Part shown: positions 24,162-32,842 of the stretch, piece by piece
Layout of the letters: every line of letters starts with the position of its first letter
Position numbering within the stretch: the stretch's first letter is position 1
Assembly (NCBI RefSeq): GCF_026283955.1
Contig: NZ_JAPDPE010000021.1
Coordinates: 1-50,938, forward strand
Reading direction: 5' to 3'
Length of the DNA stretch: 50,938 bases
Source of the DNA: Dyella silvatica
GTDB lineage: Bacteria; Pseudomonadota; Gammaproteobacteria; Xanthomonadales; Rhodanobacteraceae
Translations under genes and position numbers: made by a program
Notes under the pieces: model-generated
The model's input: the letters and a program-made list of their open reading frames with translations, nothing else
What the model was told of the DNA's origin: nothing
Database searches by the model: none

Positions 24162-24431
24162 TCAGGCCGCCTCGCTTTGCTGTTGCCAGGCCTGCTGGCG
24201 GGCCAGCAACTCTTCGCGCACCAGGGCGCGTAGTGCCGGATCGCGTATGGCGAATAGCTCGAAGACTCCCAGCGCCTGCAAGGTGGGCAGCTGCGCCAGC
24301 ATGCGTGGCTCTACCTGGCGCCGCAAAGCCTCCGGGGTGGCCGGATCCAGCATCAAGAGTGCGTTGACGACGAAACGGGTAAGCGCTTCGTTAGCGTCCA
24401 TCGGAACGGACGGCGAGTCGGATGACGACAT
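24162..24431 (-). CDS. Small hypothetical protein (89 residues)
   Basis: Unrecognised soluble protein. The start at ATG 24431 is decided by AAGGAG six bases upstream; the frame is open further to 24530 but without a ribosome site. The sequence is helical and Leu/Ala-rich (ANEALTRFVVNALLMLDPATPEALRRQVEPRMLAQLPTLQALGVFELFAIRDPALRALVREELL), with no signal peptide and a Gln-rich end (RQQAWQQQSEAA). It lies 83 bases upstream of the emr-operon MarR gene on the same strand and diverges from an AraC regulator. Coding is well supported by the ribosome site and composition; the function is unknown. Confidence 0.65.
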   Translation of the reverse strand: MSSSDSPSVPMDANEALTRFVVNALLMLDPATPEALRRQVEPRMLAQLPTLQALGVFELFAIRDPALRALVREELLARQQAWQQQSEAA

Positions 24432-24681
24432 ACCGATCTCCTTAAGTGTGTACATGGAGGACGTCCGGACTGGCTTCGCCGTGACATGGCGGCTGATGAC
24501 GGACAGCGTGCGACACGGGGATGCGCACATAGCCCTAGCCTAGGCGGAATACCGTTTGGCCTGATAACGTTAGTCAGACAACTTATGTCTAGAACACGCC
24601 ATTTGAGTCACCGGCCAGGGAGGGCCGGCTCTGTACAAACGACACGCATAAGCCGGTCAGCCGAGGCGATCAAGCACTGCC

Positions 24682-25485
24682 ATGAACCATGCCGAAGAAA
24701 TCTTTCAACTTGTCGAGCGCCTGGACGGCCCCGCGCTGATTGCCTACGTCGTCGACGATCAGGCCGATGGCACGCCGCTGCAAACCATGGAAACCGAATG
24801 GCATAGCCATGTACGCGGTCAGTTGTTCTATCTGGAACGTGGCTTGATCAGTGTCCGCACCGAGCATGGCTCACTGACCTTGCCACCGCTGCGGGTCGGC
24901 TGGATGCCTCCGGGCGAGATGCATACGGTACGGATTGCCGACGCCACCCGTGGCTGGGGGGTGCATGTCGCCCCATCGGCCGCCATAGGCTTGCCGCAGA
25001 GAACCTGCGTGCTCGGCGTCAGCGAACTGATGCGGGCGCTGGTGTTGCGCGCCAGCACATGGACACTGCAAGACAGTTTGAGCGACGAGCAAGAGCGCGT
25101 GCTAAGCGTGCTGATGGATGAGATCCGGCATGCACCGGTTGAGCCGCTGCACTTGAACATGCCTAGCGACCGCCGCCTGTTGCGGATTGCGCACGCCGTG
25201 CTCGATCGCCCCGACGATGCCCGCAACCTCGATGCATGGGCCGCCTGGGCGGGCTTGTCGGCGCGCACGGTCAGCCGTTTGTTTCGTAGTGAAACCGGCA
25301 GCAGTTTCGCGCAATGGCGGCAGCAGGCACGGTTGACCCGCGCCCTGGAGCGGCTGGCGGGCGGGGAGACGGTAAGCAGCGTGGCCGATGCACTGGGTTA
25401 CGCCAGCATCAGCGCGTTCGTGGCGATGTTCCGGCGCAGCTTTGGCGAATCACCGGGACGCTACTTTGCGCAGCGCCCGGTGTGA
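24682..25485 (+). CDS. AraC-family transcriptional regulator with N-terminal cupin
   Basis: A 267-residue regulator. Residues 20-110 form a cupin-type effector domain (HSHVRGQLFYLERGLISVRTEHG, PPLRVGWMPPGEMHTVRI). The C-terminal 100 residues contain two helix-turn-helix motifs: NLDAWAAWAGLSARTVSRLFRSETGSSFAQWRQQARLTRALERL and the AraC signature VADALGYASISAFVAMFRRSFGESPGRYF. The arrangement matches AraC proteins that govern nearby efflux or metabolic genes. It is divergent from the small hypothetical gene and the emr-like operon, and converges on the S9 peptidase. The target and effector are unknown. Confidence 0.9.
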   Translation: MNHAEEIFQLVERLDGPALIAYVVDDQADGTPLQTMETEWHSHVRGQLFYLERGLISVRTEHGSLTLPPLRVGWMPPGEMHTVRIADATRGWGVHVAPSAAIGLPQRTCVLGVSELMRALVLRASTWTLQDSLSDEQERVLSVLMDEIRHAPVEPLHLNMPSDRRLLRIAHAVLDRPDDARNLDAWAAWAGLSARTVSRLFRSETGSSFAQWRQQARLTRALERLAGGETVSSVADALGYASISAFVAMFRRSFGESPGRYFAQRPV

Positions 25486-25511
25486 CGCCTCCCTCCTAGA
25501 CAAGGGAGGCG
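25486..25511. terminator. Hairpin between convergent araC-type and S9 peptidase genes
   Basis: CGCCTCCCT (25486-25494), loop CCTAGACA, AGGGAGGCG (25503-25511). The 9-bp GC stem begins directly after the AraC stop codon in a 39-base gap. It has no long U-tract but its position supports a bidirectional terminator. Confidence 0.65.
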
Positions 25512-25524
25512 CCTCGGTTAACCC

Positions 25525-27951
25525 CTACGGCTGTGGCTTCAACCAGGTATTGAACAGCTCGTCGATACGGCGATATTCGTCGTACCACGAATCGGGATGG
25601 ACAAAACTGTGCCGCTCCATCGGGTAAAGTGAGATCCAGAAATTCTTCTTGTGCAGCTCGATAAGGCGCTGATACAGGCGAATCGAATCTTCCGCCAACA
25701 CGTTGTCATCGATCAGGCCGTGCTGGATCAATAACGGATCTTGCAGCTTGTCGGCATATTCGATCGGCGAGCTCGCCGCATACGCCTCGGGGTCGAGCTG
25801 CGGATCGTTGAGGATGTTCGAGGTGTATTCGTGGTTGTAAAGCCGCCAGTCACTGACCGGACGCAGGGCCGAGCCGGCGGCGAATTCGCCGGGTGCGCGC
25901 AGCAGGGCCATCTCGGTCATGAAGCCACCGTAGCTGCCGCCATAAATGCCCACGCGCTTGGCATCGACCCCTTGCTGTTTGACCAGCCACGCCTTGCCGT
26001 CGAGCAAATCGTCCAGCTCCGGGTGGCCCATCTGCCGATAAATCGCTGTGCGCCAATCGCGGCCATAGCCTTCCGAGGCGCGGTAATCCAGGTCCAGCAC
26101 GACGTAACCCTGCTGCACCAGCAGGTTATGGAACATCTGCTCGCGGAAGTAGTTGGACCACGACAGCGTGACGTTTTGCAGATAGCCCGCGCCATGCACG
26201 AAGATCACCGCAGGCCGACCGGCGGCGGCAGCCTTGTCGGCCGGGCCGTAATACTTCGCCCAAACCGTGCCGGCGCCGTGCGTGGACGGCACGCCGACGA
26301 TCCGCGGCGCAATCCACGAACGCGCGGTGAAGGCCGGTTTCATGGTGTTGGTCAGCTCATGCGGCGCCCCGCCGGCGGCATCCTGCACCGCCAGCTGCGG
26401 CAGCATGTAAGGCGACGAGTGCAGCACGGCGAGCTGCCGGTCATTGGGCGACAAGGCAAAGTCATCCATGCCCTGGTACTGCGTCACCCGGCTCGATTCA
26501 CCGCCATGAGCAGCCACACGATAAACATCGTAGCTGTAGGGCGCGACCTGATTGCTGCGGAAATAAAACCACTGTCCGTCATCGGTCAGCTGCGGATGGC
26601 TGACCTCGAACTTGCCCGTGGTCAGCGCCTTGGCCTTGCCATCCAGCGGCTTACTGTAGAGCTGCGAGAAACCGGTCTCTTCGCTCATGTACCACAGCGT
26701 GCGATTGTCCTTGAGCCAACCGAAATCGTTGAAGTTCCAGTTGATCCAGGCGTCGTCATGCAGGCGGTGCTGGTTGAGCAAAGTGTGTTTGTCGACATCG
26801 ACGCTGGCGATCCAGCGGTCTTTGTTGTCGATGGCACGCAATTGCACCGCCACGTTCTGACCGTCATCGCTCCATACGATGCCACCGCCACCACCATCGT
26901 CCGCCGCTGAAATGATTCTTACACCACGGACCTCTGGCGCCTTCAACGCTTTCGCCTGATCCTGCTTGCCGGCTTTTTCCAGGGTGGCGATGGCCTTGTT
27001 GCGTAGATCCTTGAGTGGGTCATCCTTGATGCCGGGCAGGCCTTCGATGGCCAGCGGATAGCTTTTGCGATTCAGCAGATCGAGCAACAACAGCGCCTGC
27101 GGCGCGGGATCTTTGCGGCCCACGTAGACGCGCGTTTCCCGCTGCTCGGCATAGCCACTGTCGGTGACGAAATGCGTGACTTGCGGCGCCTTGCCTTCGG
27201 CATAGTCCTTGGGCTGGGTCACTACCAGCATCCAGCGGCCATCCGGGGACAGCTCGGTATCGACTGCATCGATCTTGTCGCCAAGCCAGATCGGCTTCGG
27301 CGCGCGGCTGGGATCGGCGGCGGCAAGCGCATCGTCGTTCTCGCGCAGGCCGTCTTTGTCGGCTTTCAGCTGGCGCAGTGTCTTGAACAACTTCAGTTGC
27401 TCGTTACCCAACGCGTCCGGCTGCTTGGCCTGCGGATCATCAGCGAACTTCAGCACCGCAGCGGGCGCCGTCACGCCGGCGGCGATATCGTAGCGATACC
27501 ACGTATTGCCTTGGCGAAATTGCAGCATGCGACCGTCGCTGGAAAAGCTCGGTGCGGATTCCGCCTCGGGCGTGCGCGTGACCTGCACACGACGGCCGCT
27601 GGCCAGCTCAACCAGGAATACATCGCCGTGGCGCAAGAAGGTGGCATATCGATGCGCGCGATCGAAAGTCACCGGGCCATCGGCCTGCGCTTGCGCGGCG
27701 GCATCGAGCTTCACGCTCTGCCCGCTCGCCGGATCGACCCGATACAGATCGCGCACCTTGCTGCCATCGCGCTTCAATGTGTAATACAGGCTCTTGCCGT
27801 CCACACTCCAATAGGGCGCCGTGACCGCCGCACCGATCCAGTCCGGGTTCGCCATGACGGTTTCCAGATCAAGACTGGGCGTGACAGCTGACTGCGCTGC
27901 CGCCGGTACGGTGGCGAGCGCAACGAGGCCGGCTACAAACATTCGGCGCAT
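25525..27951 (-). CDS. S9-family prolyl oligopeptidase / dipeptidyl peptidase, exported
   Basis: Predicted periplasmic serine peptidase of 808 residues that cleaves short proline-containing peptides. Signal peptide MRRMFVAGLVALATVPAAAQS; residues 30-540 form a beta-propeller with WD-like blades (VDGKSLYYTLKRDGSK, FSSDGRMLQFRQG, LSPDGRWMLVVTQ); the C-terminal alpha/beta hydrolase holds GGSYGG with nucleophile Ser673, the acid at Asp748 or Asp749 (LIDDNV) and His781 (ERHSF). GGAG precedes ATG 27951 by seven bases. It is a single gene divergent from the esterase. Close relatives are the acylaminoacyl/DPP4-like enzymes abundant in Xanthomonadales, used for peptide scavenging. Confidence 0.93.
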   Translation of the reverse strand: MRRMFVAGLVALATVPAAAQSAVTPSLDLETVMANPDWIGAAVTAPYWSVDGKSLYYTLKRDGSKVRDLYRVDPASGQSVKLDAAAQAQADGPVTFDRAHRYATFLRHGDVFLVELASGRRVQVTRTPEAESAPSFSSDGRMLQFRQGNTWYRYDIAAGVTAPAAVLKFADDPQAKQPDALGNEQLKLFKTLRQLKADKDGLRENDDALAAADPSRAPKPIWLGDKIDAVDTELSPDGRWMLVVTQPKDYAEGKAPQVTHFVTDSGYAEQRETRVYVGRKDPAPQALLLLDLLNRKSYPLAIEGLPGIKDDPLKDLRNKAIATLEKAGKQDQAKALKAPEVRGVRIISAADDGGGGGIVWSDDGQNVAVQLRAIDNKDRWIASVDVDKHTLLNQHRLHDDAWINWNFNDFGWLKDNRTLWYMSEETGFSQLYSKPLDGKAKALTTGKFEVSHPQLTDDGQWFYFRSNQVAPYSYDVYRVAAHGGESSRVTQYQGMDDFALSPNDRQLAVLHSSPYMLPQLAVQDAAGGAPHELTNTMKPAFTARSWIAPRIVGVPSTHGAGTVWAKYYGPADKAAAAGRPAVIFVHGAGYLQNVTLSWSNYFREQMFHNLLVQQGYVVLDLDYRASEGYGRDWRTAIYRQMGHPELDDLLDGKAWLVKQQGVDAKRVGIYGGSYGGFMTEMALLRAPGEFAAGSALRPVSDWRLYNHEYTSNILNDPQLDPEAYAASSPIEYADKLQDPLLIQHGLIDDNVLAEDSIRLYQRLIELHKKNFWISLYPMERHSFVHPDSWYDEYRRIDELFNTWLKPQP

Positions 27952-28171
27952 GGGGTACTCCGCGATCCAAAACCATGCAGGATAGCCAACAGCGCAGGCA
28001 CCGCAAACGCCAAGTGTCCCGTTTCCCCGGAACCGGCTTCCGGTTAGGCTTCCCGGCTATCTGCCTTACGCGCAAGAGCCGATGGGCCTCCGTCGATGAC
28101 GCGGTGAGTTGCCGCCGGACCAGCGGCCGCTGCGCTCATCGCCTCTTGCGCCTCTACCTCAGCGAGCCCGC

Positions 28172-28837
28172 ATGACCCTGCCTACTGTTCAACACGAAAC
28201 CGCCGCCAAGCCGCTGTATAGCGTGATCTGGCTGCATGGCCTGGGTGCCGATGGCCATGACTTCGCGCCCATCGTGCCAGAGCTGGTCGCCACCGATTGG
28301 CCGGCGCTGCGCTTTGTCTTTCCCCCTGCGCCGGTGCGCCCGGTAACCGTCAATGGCGGCATGCCGATGCGTGCCTGGTACGACATTGCCGGGGTCGACC
28401 TGGTGTCGCGCCAGGACGAGCCCGGCATTCGCGGCTCGATCGAGGCGGTGGAAGCCTTGATTGCGCAAGAACACGAGCGCGGAGTGCCGAGCGAACGTAT
28501 CCTGCTCGCCGGCTTTTCGCAGGGCGGCGCGATTGCTCTCGCTGCCGGCTTGCGCCATGCCCAGCCTTTGGCTGGTGTGATTGCGCTGTCTACCTATTTG
28601 CCGCTGCACGAACTGTTTGCCGCCGAACGCAGTTCGGCGAACGCGAAAACGCCTATTTTCTGGGGCCACGGCACCGGCGATCCGATCGTTCCGTTAACCC
28701 GTGGGCTAGCCTCGCGCGAGCTGCTGCAGTCACTGGGATATGACGTGGCCTGGCATACCTATCCGATGCCGCATTCGGTCAATGCCGAAGAAATCACCGA
28801 TCTGCGCCACTGGATGAGCCAGCGCTTTCGCGGCTGA
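28172..28837 (+). CDS. Carboxylesterase/phospholipase (Abhydrolase_2, EstB/YpfH-like)
   Basis: Cytosolic alpha/beta hydrolase of 221 residues that hydrolyses short-chain carboxylic esters. IWLHGLGADGHDF (19-31) forms the oxyanion-hole strand, GFSQGG (114-119) carries the nucleophile Ser116, Asp170 lies in GTGDPIVP, and His201 in MPHSVNAEE completes the triad. There is no signal peptide when started at ATG 28172 (MTLPTVQHE); an upstream ATG at 28109 adds a proline/arginine-rich, non-homologous stretch. Its 3' end is 125 bases from the sensor kinase gene. Thioesterase activity is possible in this family. Confidence 0.92.
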   Translation: MTLPTVQHETAAKPLYSVIWLHGLGADGHDFAPIVPELVATDWPALRFVFPPAPVRPVTVNGGMPMRAWYDIAGVDLVSRQDEPGIRGSIEAVEALIAQEHERGVPSERILLAGFSQGGAIALAAGLRHAQPLAGVIALSTYLPLHELFAAERSSANAKTPIFWGHGTGDPIVPLTRGLASRELLQSLGYDVAWHTYPMPHSVNAEEITDLRHWMSQRFRG

Positions 28838-28962
28838 GTGAGCAAAGCCCCGGCGGGACAGGCCGCCCTGCACTCACGTGCGGGGTGGGCCGCGCAAAGG
28901 CAGGCCGATAGTGCGCCTTGCTCCCCAGTCACAGTGGCTCGCTCTTGGTCATACTGTCGTCC

Positions 28963-30003
28963 ATGCGCGATTCCACCCTTCGCCGGTCGCCGATCGAACC
29001 CAGCCCGCTGCCCGACTTTTGCAGTCTGCCGGTGCTATTCGCCTTGCTCGTCATTGGCGCATTGACCGCCACCGTAGTCTGGCTCGCCGCTGACAACGGC
29101 CGTGGCTGGCGCGGTTACTGCGTGTGCATGCTGTTCGTCGATTGGCTGATGCTGGTGATCGGGGTGCTGTTGTGCAAACTGCGCCCCTGGCTGCAACGCC
29201 TGCCCGGTCATCTGCCTTATATCGGCGCCTGGTTGCTGATCATGCTGCTCGCTACCTTTGCCAGCATGTTGGCGCACTGGCTCAATGAATCGCTGATGCT
29301 TGAACTGATGCACATCGATACCGCGGCCTTTGTACGCAACAGCATGTTGATCGCTGCGCTGCTCAGCGCGGCGGTGCTGCGCTACTTCTATGTGCTGGCG
29401 CAATGGCAGACCCGTCTTGAGGCGGTGGCGCGGGCGCAGGTCGATGCGTTGCAAGCGCGAATCCGTCCGCACTTCTTGTTCAACAGCATGAATACCGTGG
29501 CGGCGCTGATCCGACTCGACCCTGACGCTGCCGAACGCACCATCGAAGATTTATCCGAGCTGTTCCGCGCTGCCCTCGGCCAGCACGATACGCGCGATGG
29601 CACCTTGGGCGAAGAACTGGCCTTGATCGAGCGCTATCTGGCGATCGAGCAACTGCGCTTAGGCGAGCGCCTGCATGTGCGTCGCGAGCTCGATACCTTG
29701 CCAGCGGCCTTTTCATTGCCGCGCCTGCTGCTGCAGCCACTGGTAGAGAATGCCGTACGCCATGGCATTCAGCCGTTGCGCCAAGGCGGTGAGGTGATTC
29801 TGCGCGGCTATCGCGAAGGCCGTAGTCTCATCATCGAAATCGATAACCCCTTACCCTCGATACCGGGTGAGCGCGGTCATGGCCATGGCCTGGACAATGT
29901 GCGCCAGCGCGTTGCCTATCGCTACGGTCCACGTGCGCAAGTGCAAGCCGGACCGAGCCACGACCGTTTCATCGTGCGTCTGCAACTACCGGAAGAAGCC
30001 TGA
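28963..30003 (+). CDS. algZ: LytS/AlgZ-type sensor histidine kinase
   Basis: Inner-membrane sensor of 346 residues. Four or five membrane helices occupy residues 21-147 (SLPVLFALLVIGALTATVVW, MLFVDWLMLVIGVLLC, WLLIMLLATFASMLAHWL, LIAALLSAAVLRYFYVLA). The unconventional His_kinase domain follows: phospho-acceptor His170 in RPHFLFNSMN, the N-box LLQPLVENAVRHGI and a glycine-rich ATP lid with GHGLDNVRQR. The start at ATG 28963 omits a 15-residue extension that lies in non-coding-like DNA. It is followed after 28 bases by the LytTR response regulator and then hemC, the same order as algZ-algR-hemC in pseudomonads and xanthomonads. Confidence 0.9.
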   Translation: MRDSTLRRSPIEPSPLPDFCSLPVLFALLVIGALTATVVWLAADNGRGWRGYCVCMLFVDWLMLVIGVLLCKLRPWLQRLPGHLPYIGAWLLIMLLATFASMLAHWLNESLMLELMHIDTAAFVRNSMLIAALLSAAVLRYFYVLAQWQTRLEAVARAQVDALQARIRPHFLFNSMNTVAALIRLDPDAAERTIEDLSELFRAALGQHDTRDGTLGEELALIERYLAIEQLRLGERLHVRRELDTLPAAFSLPRLLLQPLVENAVRHGIQPLRQGGEVILRGYREGRSLIIEIDNPLPSIPGERGHGHGLDNVRQRVAYRYGPRAQVQAGPSHDRFIVRLQLPEEA

Positions 30004-30031
30004 TGTCCGCACTTAATACGCAGGCCCTGAT

Positions 30032-30736
30032 ATGCGTGTCTTAATCGTCGACGACGAGCCGCTGGCACGGGCGCGATTGGCGGCGCTGCTGGGCGAATGC
30101 GACGACATCACCATCGCCGGCAGCATCGGCGATAGCGAGGCTGCGCTGACCTCCATCAGCGAACTGCAACCCGACCTGCTGCTGCTCGACATCAACATGC
30201 CTGGCATTGATGGCATTGCACTGGCTCGGCGGCTTGCCGGTCAATCGCGTCCGCAGATCGTGTTTTGCACCGCCTACGAGAACTACGCCGTGCATGCCTT
30301 CGACCTCGGCGCCATCGACTACCTGCTCAAACCGGTGCGAATGGAGCGCCTGCGCGAAGCCCTGCAACGTGCGAAGCAGCGCCTGACCAGCGCACCACGC
30401 GAACACATCCGTTATCTGGGCGGCCGCCAGCGCGGCGAGCAAGTACGCATTGCCCTCGACGAAGTGATTTACCTGCTCGCCGAAGAAAAATACGTCGTCG
30501 TGCAACACCGCGGTGGCCAGTTGCTGCTGGAAGAATCCCTGCGCCAGCTCGAAGAAGCCTACTCCGAGCAACTGATCCGCCTGCACCGCAACTGCCTGGT
30601 GCCTCCGCAGCGCCTGCTCGGCTTGAAAACCCTTAGCGACGGCCGCGTGCTCGCCCGCCTTGGCGGCACCGAACTCACCCCCGAGGTCAGCCGACGCAAC
30701 CTGCCTGCCTTGCGCAAGCTTCTTCGAATCGGCTAA
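30032..30736 (+). CDS. algR: LytTR-family response regulator (AlgR-like)
   Basis: Cytosolic response regulator of 234 residues. The receiver domain has the acidic pocket VDDEP (6-10), phospho-acceptor Asp53 in LLLDINMPGIDG, and the switch region TAYENYAVHAFDLGAIDYLLKPV with the conserved lysine. A LytTR DNA-binding domain fills residues 130-234 (EVIYLLAEEKYVVVQHRGGQLLLEESL, FIRLHRNCLV-like IRLHRNCLVPPQRL). It is the partner of the adjacent AlgZ-like kinase. In relatives it controls exopolysaccharide, pili or virulence genes. Which of these applies here is not visible. Confidence 0.92.
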   Translation: MRVLIVDDEPLARARLAALLGECDDITIAGSIGDSEAALTSISELQPDLLLLDINMPGIDGIALARRLAGQSRPQIVFCTAYENYAVHAFDLGAIDYLLKPVRMERLREALQRAKQRLTSAPREHIRYLGGRQRGEQVRIALDEVIYLLAEEKYVVVQHRGGQLLLEESLRQLEEAYSEQLIRLHRNCLVPPQRLLGLKTLSDGRVLARLGGTELTPEVSRRNLPALRKLLRIG

Positions 30737-30862
30737 CCGCCGCCTGCTGCGACAACGCGTATCGATGGCCTGCACTGCGCAAGCCCAGCGTTTACGCGAC
30801 AATGGCGCACTTTTGACCCGCCATACGCCGGCCATACGCGGCGCCGTTAACGAGACCCTCCG

Positions 30863-31777
30863 ATGACTTCACCCATCTTGCGCATCGCCACTCGCAAAAG
30901 CGCGCTTGCGCTATGGCAGGCCGAGCATGTCGCTGCTGCTTTGCGTGCGGCGCATCCGGGCTTAATCGTGGATCTGGTGCCGATGTCCACGCGTGGCGAT
31001 GAGATTCTCGACCAGCCCTTGGCGACGATTGGCGGCAAGGGGCTGTTCCTGAAAGAGCTTGAGGTGGCGATGCTGGAAGGGCGCGCCGACCTCGCCGTGC
31101 ATTCGCTCAAAGACGTACCCGCGGTGTTGGAACCTGGCTTTGCGCTGCCGGCGATTTTGCCGCGCGCGGATGCCGCCGATGCCTTTGTCAGCAATCAATA
31201 CGCCAACTTGGCAGCCCTGCCGCACGGTGCGCGCGTGGGTACGTCATCGCTGCGCCGGCAGGCGCAACTGCGGGCGCTGCGACCGGATCTGGTTTTGCTC
31301 GATCTGCGCGGCAATGTCGGCACGCGCTTGGCCAAACTCGATGCCGGGCAGTACGACGCTATCGTGCTCGCCTGCGCCGGCCTGGAGCGCCTGGGGCTGG
31401 CTACGCGGATCCGCAGCCGACTGGCCGCGCCAGATTGGCTACCCGCACCTGGCCAGGCGGCGATTGCCATCGAAGCACGCGAAGACCAACCCGCCATACT
31501 GGCCTTGCTCGCCGCCCTGGATGACAGCGAAACCCGCTTAGCGGTCAGCGCTGAGCGCGCCATGAATCAGGCCTTGGGCGGCAGCTGCACGGTCTCCGTC
31601 GGCGCCTGGTGCGTGGTCACCGAACACGGCCTGCATCTACGCGGCGTGGTCGGCGATGCCGCCAGCGGCCAACTCATCCATGCCGAGGCCAGCAACGCCA
31701 GCGACCAGGCCAGCGCCTTGGGTCAGCAGGTAGCGAATGCATTGTTTGAGCGAGGCGCCGCTGCGCTGTTGGGCTAA
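30863..31777 (+). CDS. hemC: Hydroxymethylbilane synthase (porphobilinogen deaminase)
   Basis: Heme biosynthesis enzyme that condenses four porphobilinogens into hydroxymethylbilane in the cytosol. It is 304 residues. The N-terminus [17 protein letters not shown], the substrate loop HSLKDVP (80-86) and [11 protein letters not shown] (126-136) are canonical, and the dipyrromethane-cofactor cysteine is Cys242 in [11 protein letters not shown]. It lies 126 bases after algR in the same direction and could share a transcript or use its own promoter. The stop codon at 31775-31777 is separated by only one base from a G-rich heptamer tract that begins at 31779. Confidence 0.96.
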   Translation: MTSPILRIATRKSALALWQAEHVAAALRAAHPGLIVDLVPMSTRGDEILDQPLATIGGKGLFLKELEVAMLEGRADLAVHSLKDVPAVLEPGFALPAILPRADAADAFVSNQYANLAALPHGARVGTSSLRRQAQLRALRPDLVLLDLRGNVGTRLAKLDAGQYDAIVLACAGLERLGLATRIRSRLAAPDWLPAPGQAAIAIEAREDQPAILALLAALDDSETRLAVSAERAMNQALGGSCTVSVGAWCVVTEHGLHLRGVVGDAASGQLIHAEASNASDQASALGQQVANALFERGAAALLG

Positions 31778-31778
31778 C

Positions 31779-31938
31779 GGGAACGGGGAACGGGGAACGG
31801 GGAACGGGGAACGGGGAACGGGGAACGGGGAAGAGCGTAAAAAGCAGCAGCCCAAAAGCAAACGCAGAATCAAAAAAGATCGAAAAAGAACGCGGCACTA
31901 CCAGCGCCACTCGACCTTCATGTTCCCCGTTCCCTGCT
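31779..31938 (+). repeat. Dispersed GGGGAAC-heptamer element, copy 1
   Basis: A tandem heptamer tract, 31779-31832 (GGGAAC, six GGGGAAC, GGGGAA: seven GGGG runs), begins just after the hemC stop. A single-copy A-rich core follows with TAAAAAGCAGCAGCCCAAA (31838-31856) and AAAAGATCGAAAA (about 31875-31887), and the element ends CTTCA-TGTTCCCCGTTCCC (31916-31934), inverted heptamers. The same parts in the same order occur at 36360-36609. The G-runs separated by AAC fit a G-quadruplex motif, and the ends could pair into a long hairpin. It lies between convergent hemC and the DUF481 gene. Confidence 0.85.
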
Positions 31939-31943
31939 TTTAA

Positions 31944-32744
31944 TTAAAAGTTGTACACCAGGTTGGTCGTCGTCAGGGTGTCGGTCTTCTTGGTCCCCGG
32001 CTGTACGTTGCTGTTGTAACGCAGCTGATAGCCAAGCTTCAGCGCCATTTTCTTGGTCATGCTGACCGATAGGCCAATGTCATTCTGGTAATACTTGTTC
32101 TTCGAACCCGCTTCCATCAGGAAGGTATCCTCGAACGTGGTGTTGTCGGTGAGGCGATACTTGTAGTTGATCAGTCCGCGCGCCACGCCTTCGCTTTGCG
32201 TCTCTTGGTGAATCTTGGTGCTGACGTTATTGATCGTTACCGTGGCATCGGCCGGACGATAGCGCTTGAAACCGGGACCGATTTCGAATGACAGCTCGGA
32301 GCGGTCGGTTTTCAACGCGATGAAACCGTAGCCGACCGAGACAATGCCCTGCCACCGATTGGCGCCGAAGTCGTCGTGCTCATAACGTACCGCGCCGACG
32401 ATGTAGCTGCGCGGATCCAGTTTGTAGCCCACCGAGGCGCCGGTGTCATAGCGATTGGCGGTGGTGCTGAATTGACTGATGGTCGCGCCGGAGCTGTCGA
32501 CCACTTTGACTTCGCCTTTGGAGCGCATGCCGTTGAGGAAGAAATTGTTCTTCCACAGCTCGTTCTCCTGACTCAAGCCCAGCTTGGCGTTGATATTGTC
32601 GGTGCGCGAGTTGCCGCGCGCTGCAGCAAAGCCGAACTCGCCTGAACCGCTCCAGCCACCGTTGTTCGCGTTAGCGCTGCCTTGGGCGGCGGCATCATCG
32701 GCCTGTGCGCCGGTACTGGCGAATGCATGAATGGGAGGCGCCAT
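31944..32744 (-). CDS. DUF481 family outer-membrane protein (YdiY-like)
   Basis: Predicted outer-membrane beta-barrel of 266 residues, DUF481 family. The recognisable part starts GGWSGSGEFGFAAARGNSRTDNINAKLGL, with the next strands ENELWKNNFFLNGMRSKGE, and ends in alternating strands finishing NLVYNF with a C-terminal Phe. The visible N-terminus (MAPPIHAFASTGAQADDAA) contains a plausible cleavage region but no charged/hydrophobic signal helix; an in-frame stop lies four codons upstream of ATG 32744. The export signal may be truncated or the 5' end changed. Its function is unknown; relatives respond to salt or envelope stress. Confidence 0.8.
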   Translation of the reverse strand: MAPPIHAFASTGAQADDAAAQGSANANNGGWSGSGEFGFAAARGNSRTDNINAKLGLSQENELWKNNFFLNGMRSKGEVKVVDSSGATISQFSTTANRYDTGASVGYKLDPRSYIVGAVRYEHDDFGANRWQGIVSVGYGFIALKTDRSELSFEIGPGFKRYRPADATVTINNVSTKIHQETQSEGVARGLINYKYRLTDNTTFEDTFLMEAGSKNKYYQNDIGLSVSMTKKMALKLGYQLRYNSNVQPGTKKTDTLTTTNLVYNF

Positions 32745-32842
32745 GATCCGGTCTTATCCGGGCAATTTGAAGACCTAAATCGTGACAATAAAGGTTAAGT
32801 TGCCTTAAATGACCGAAAAAGCAGCGTACGTCGTAGCCCTGA

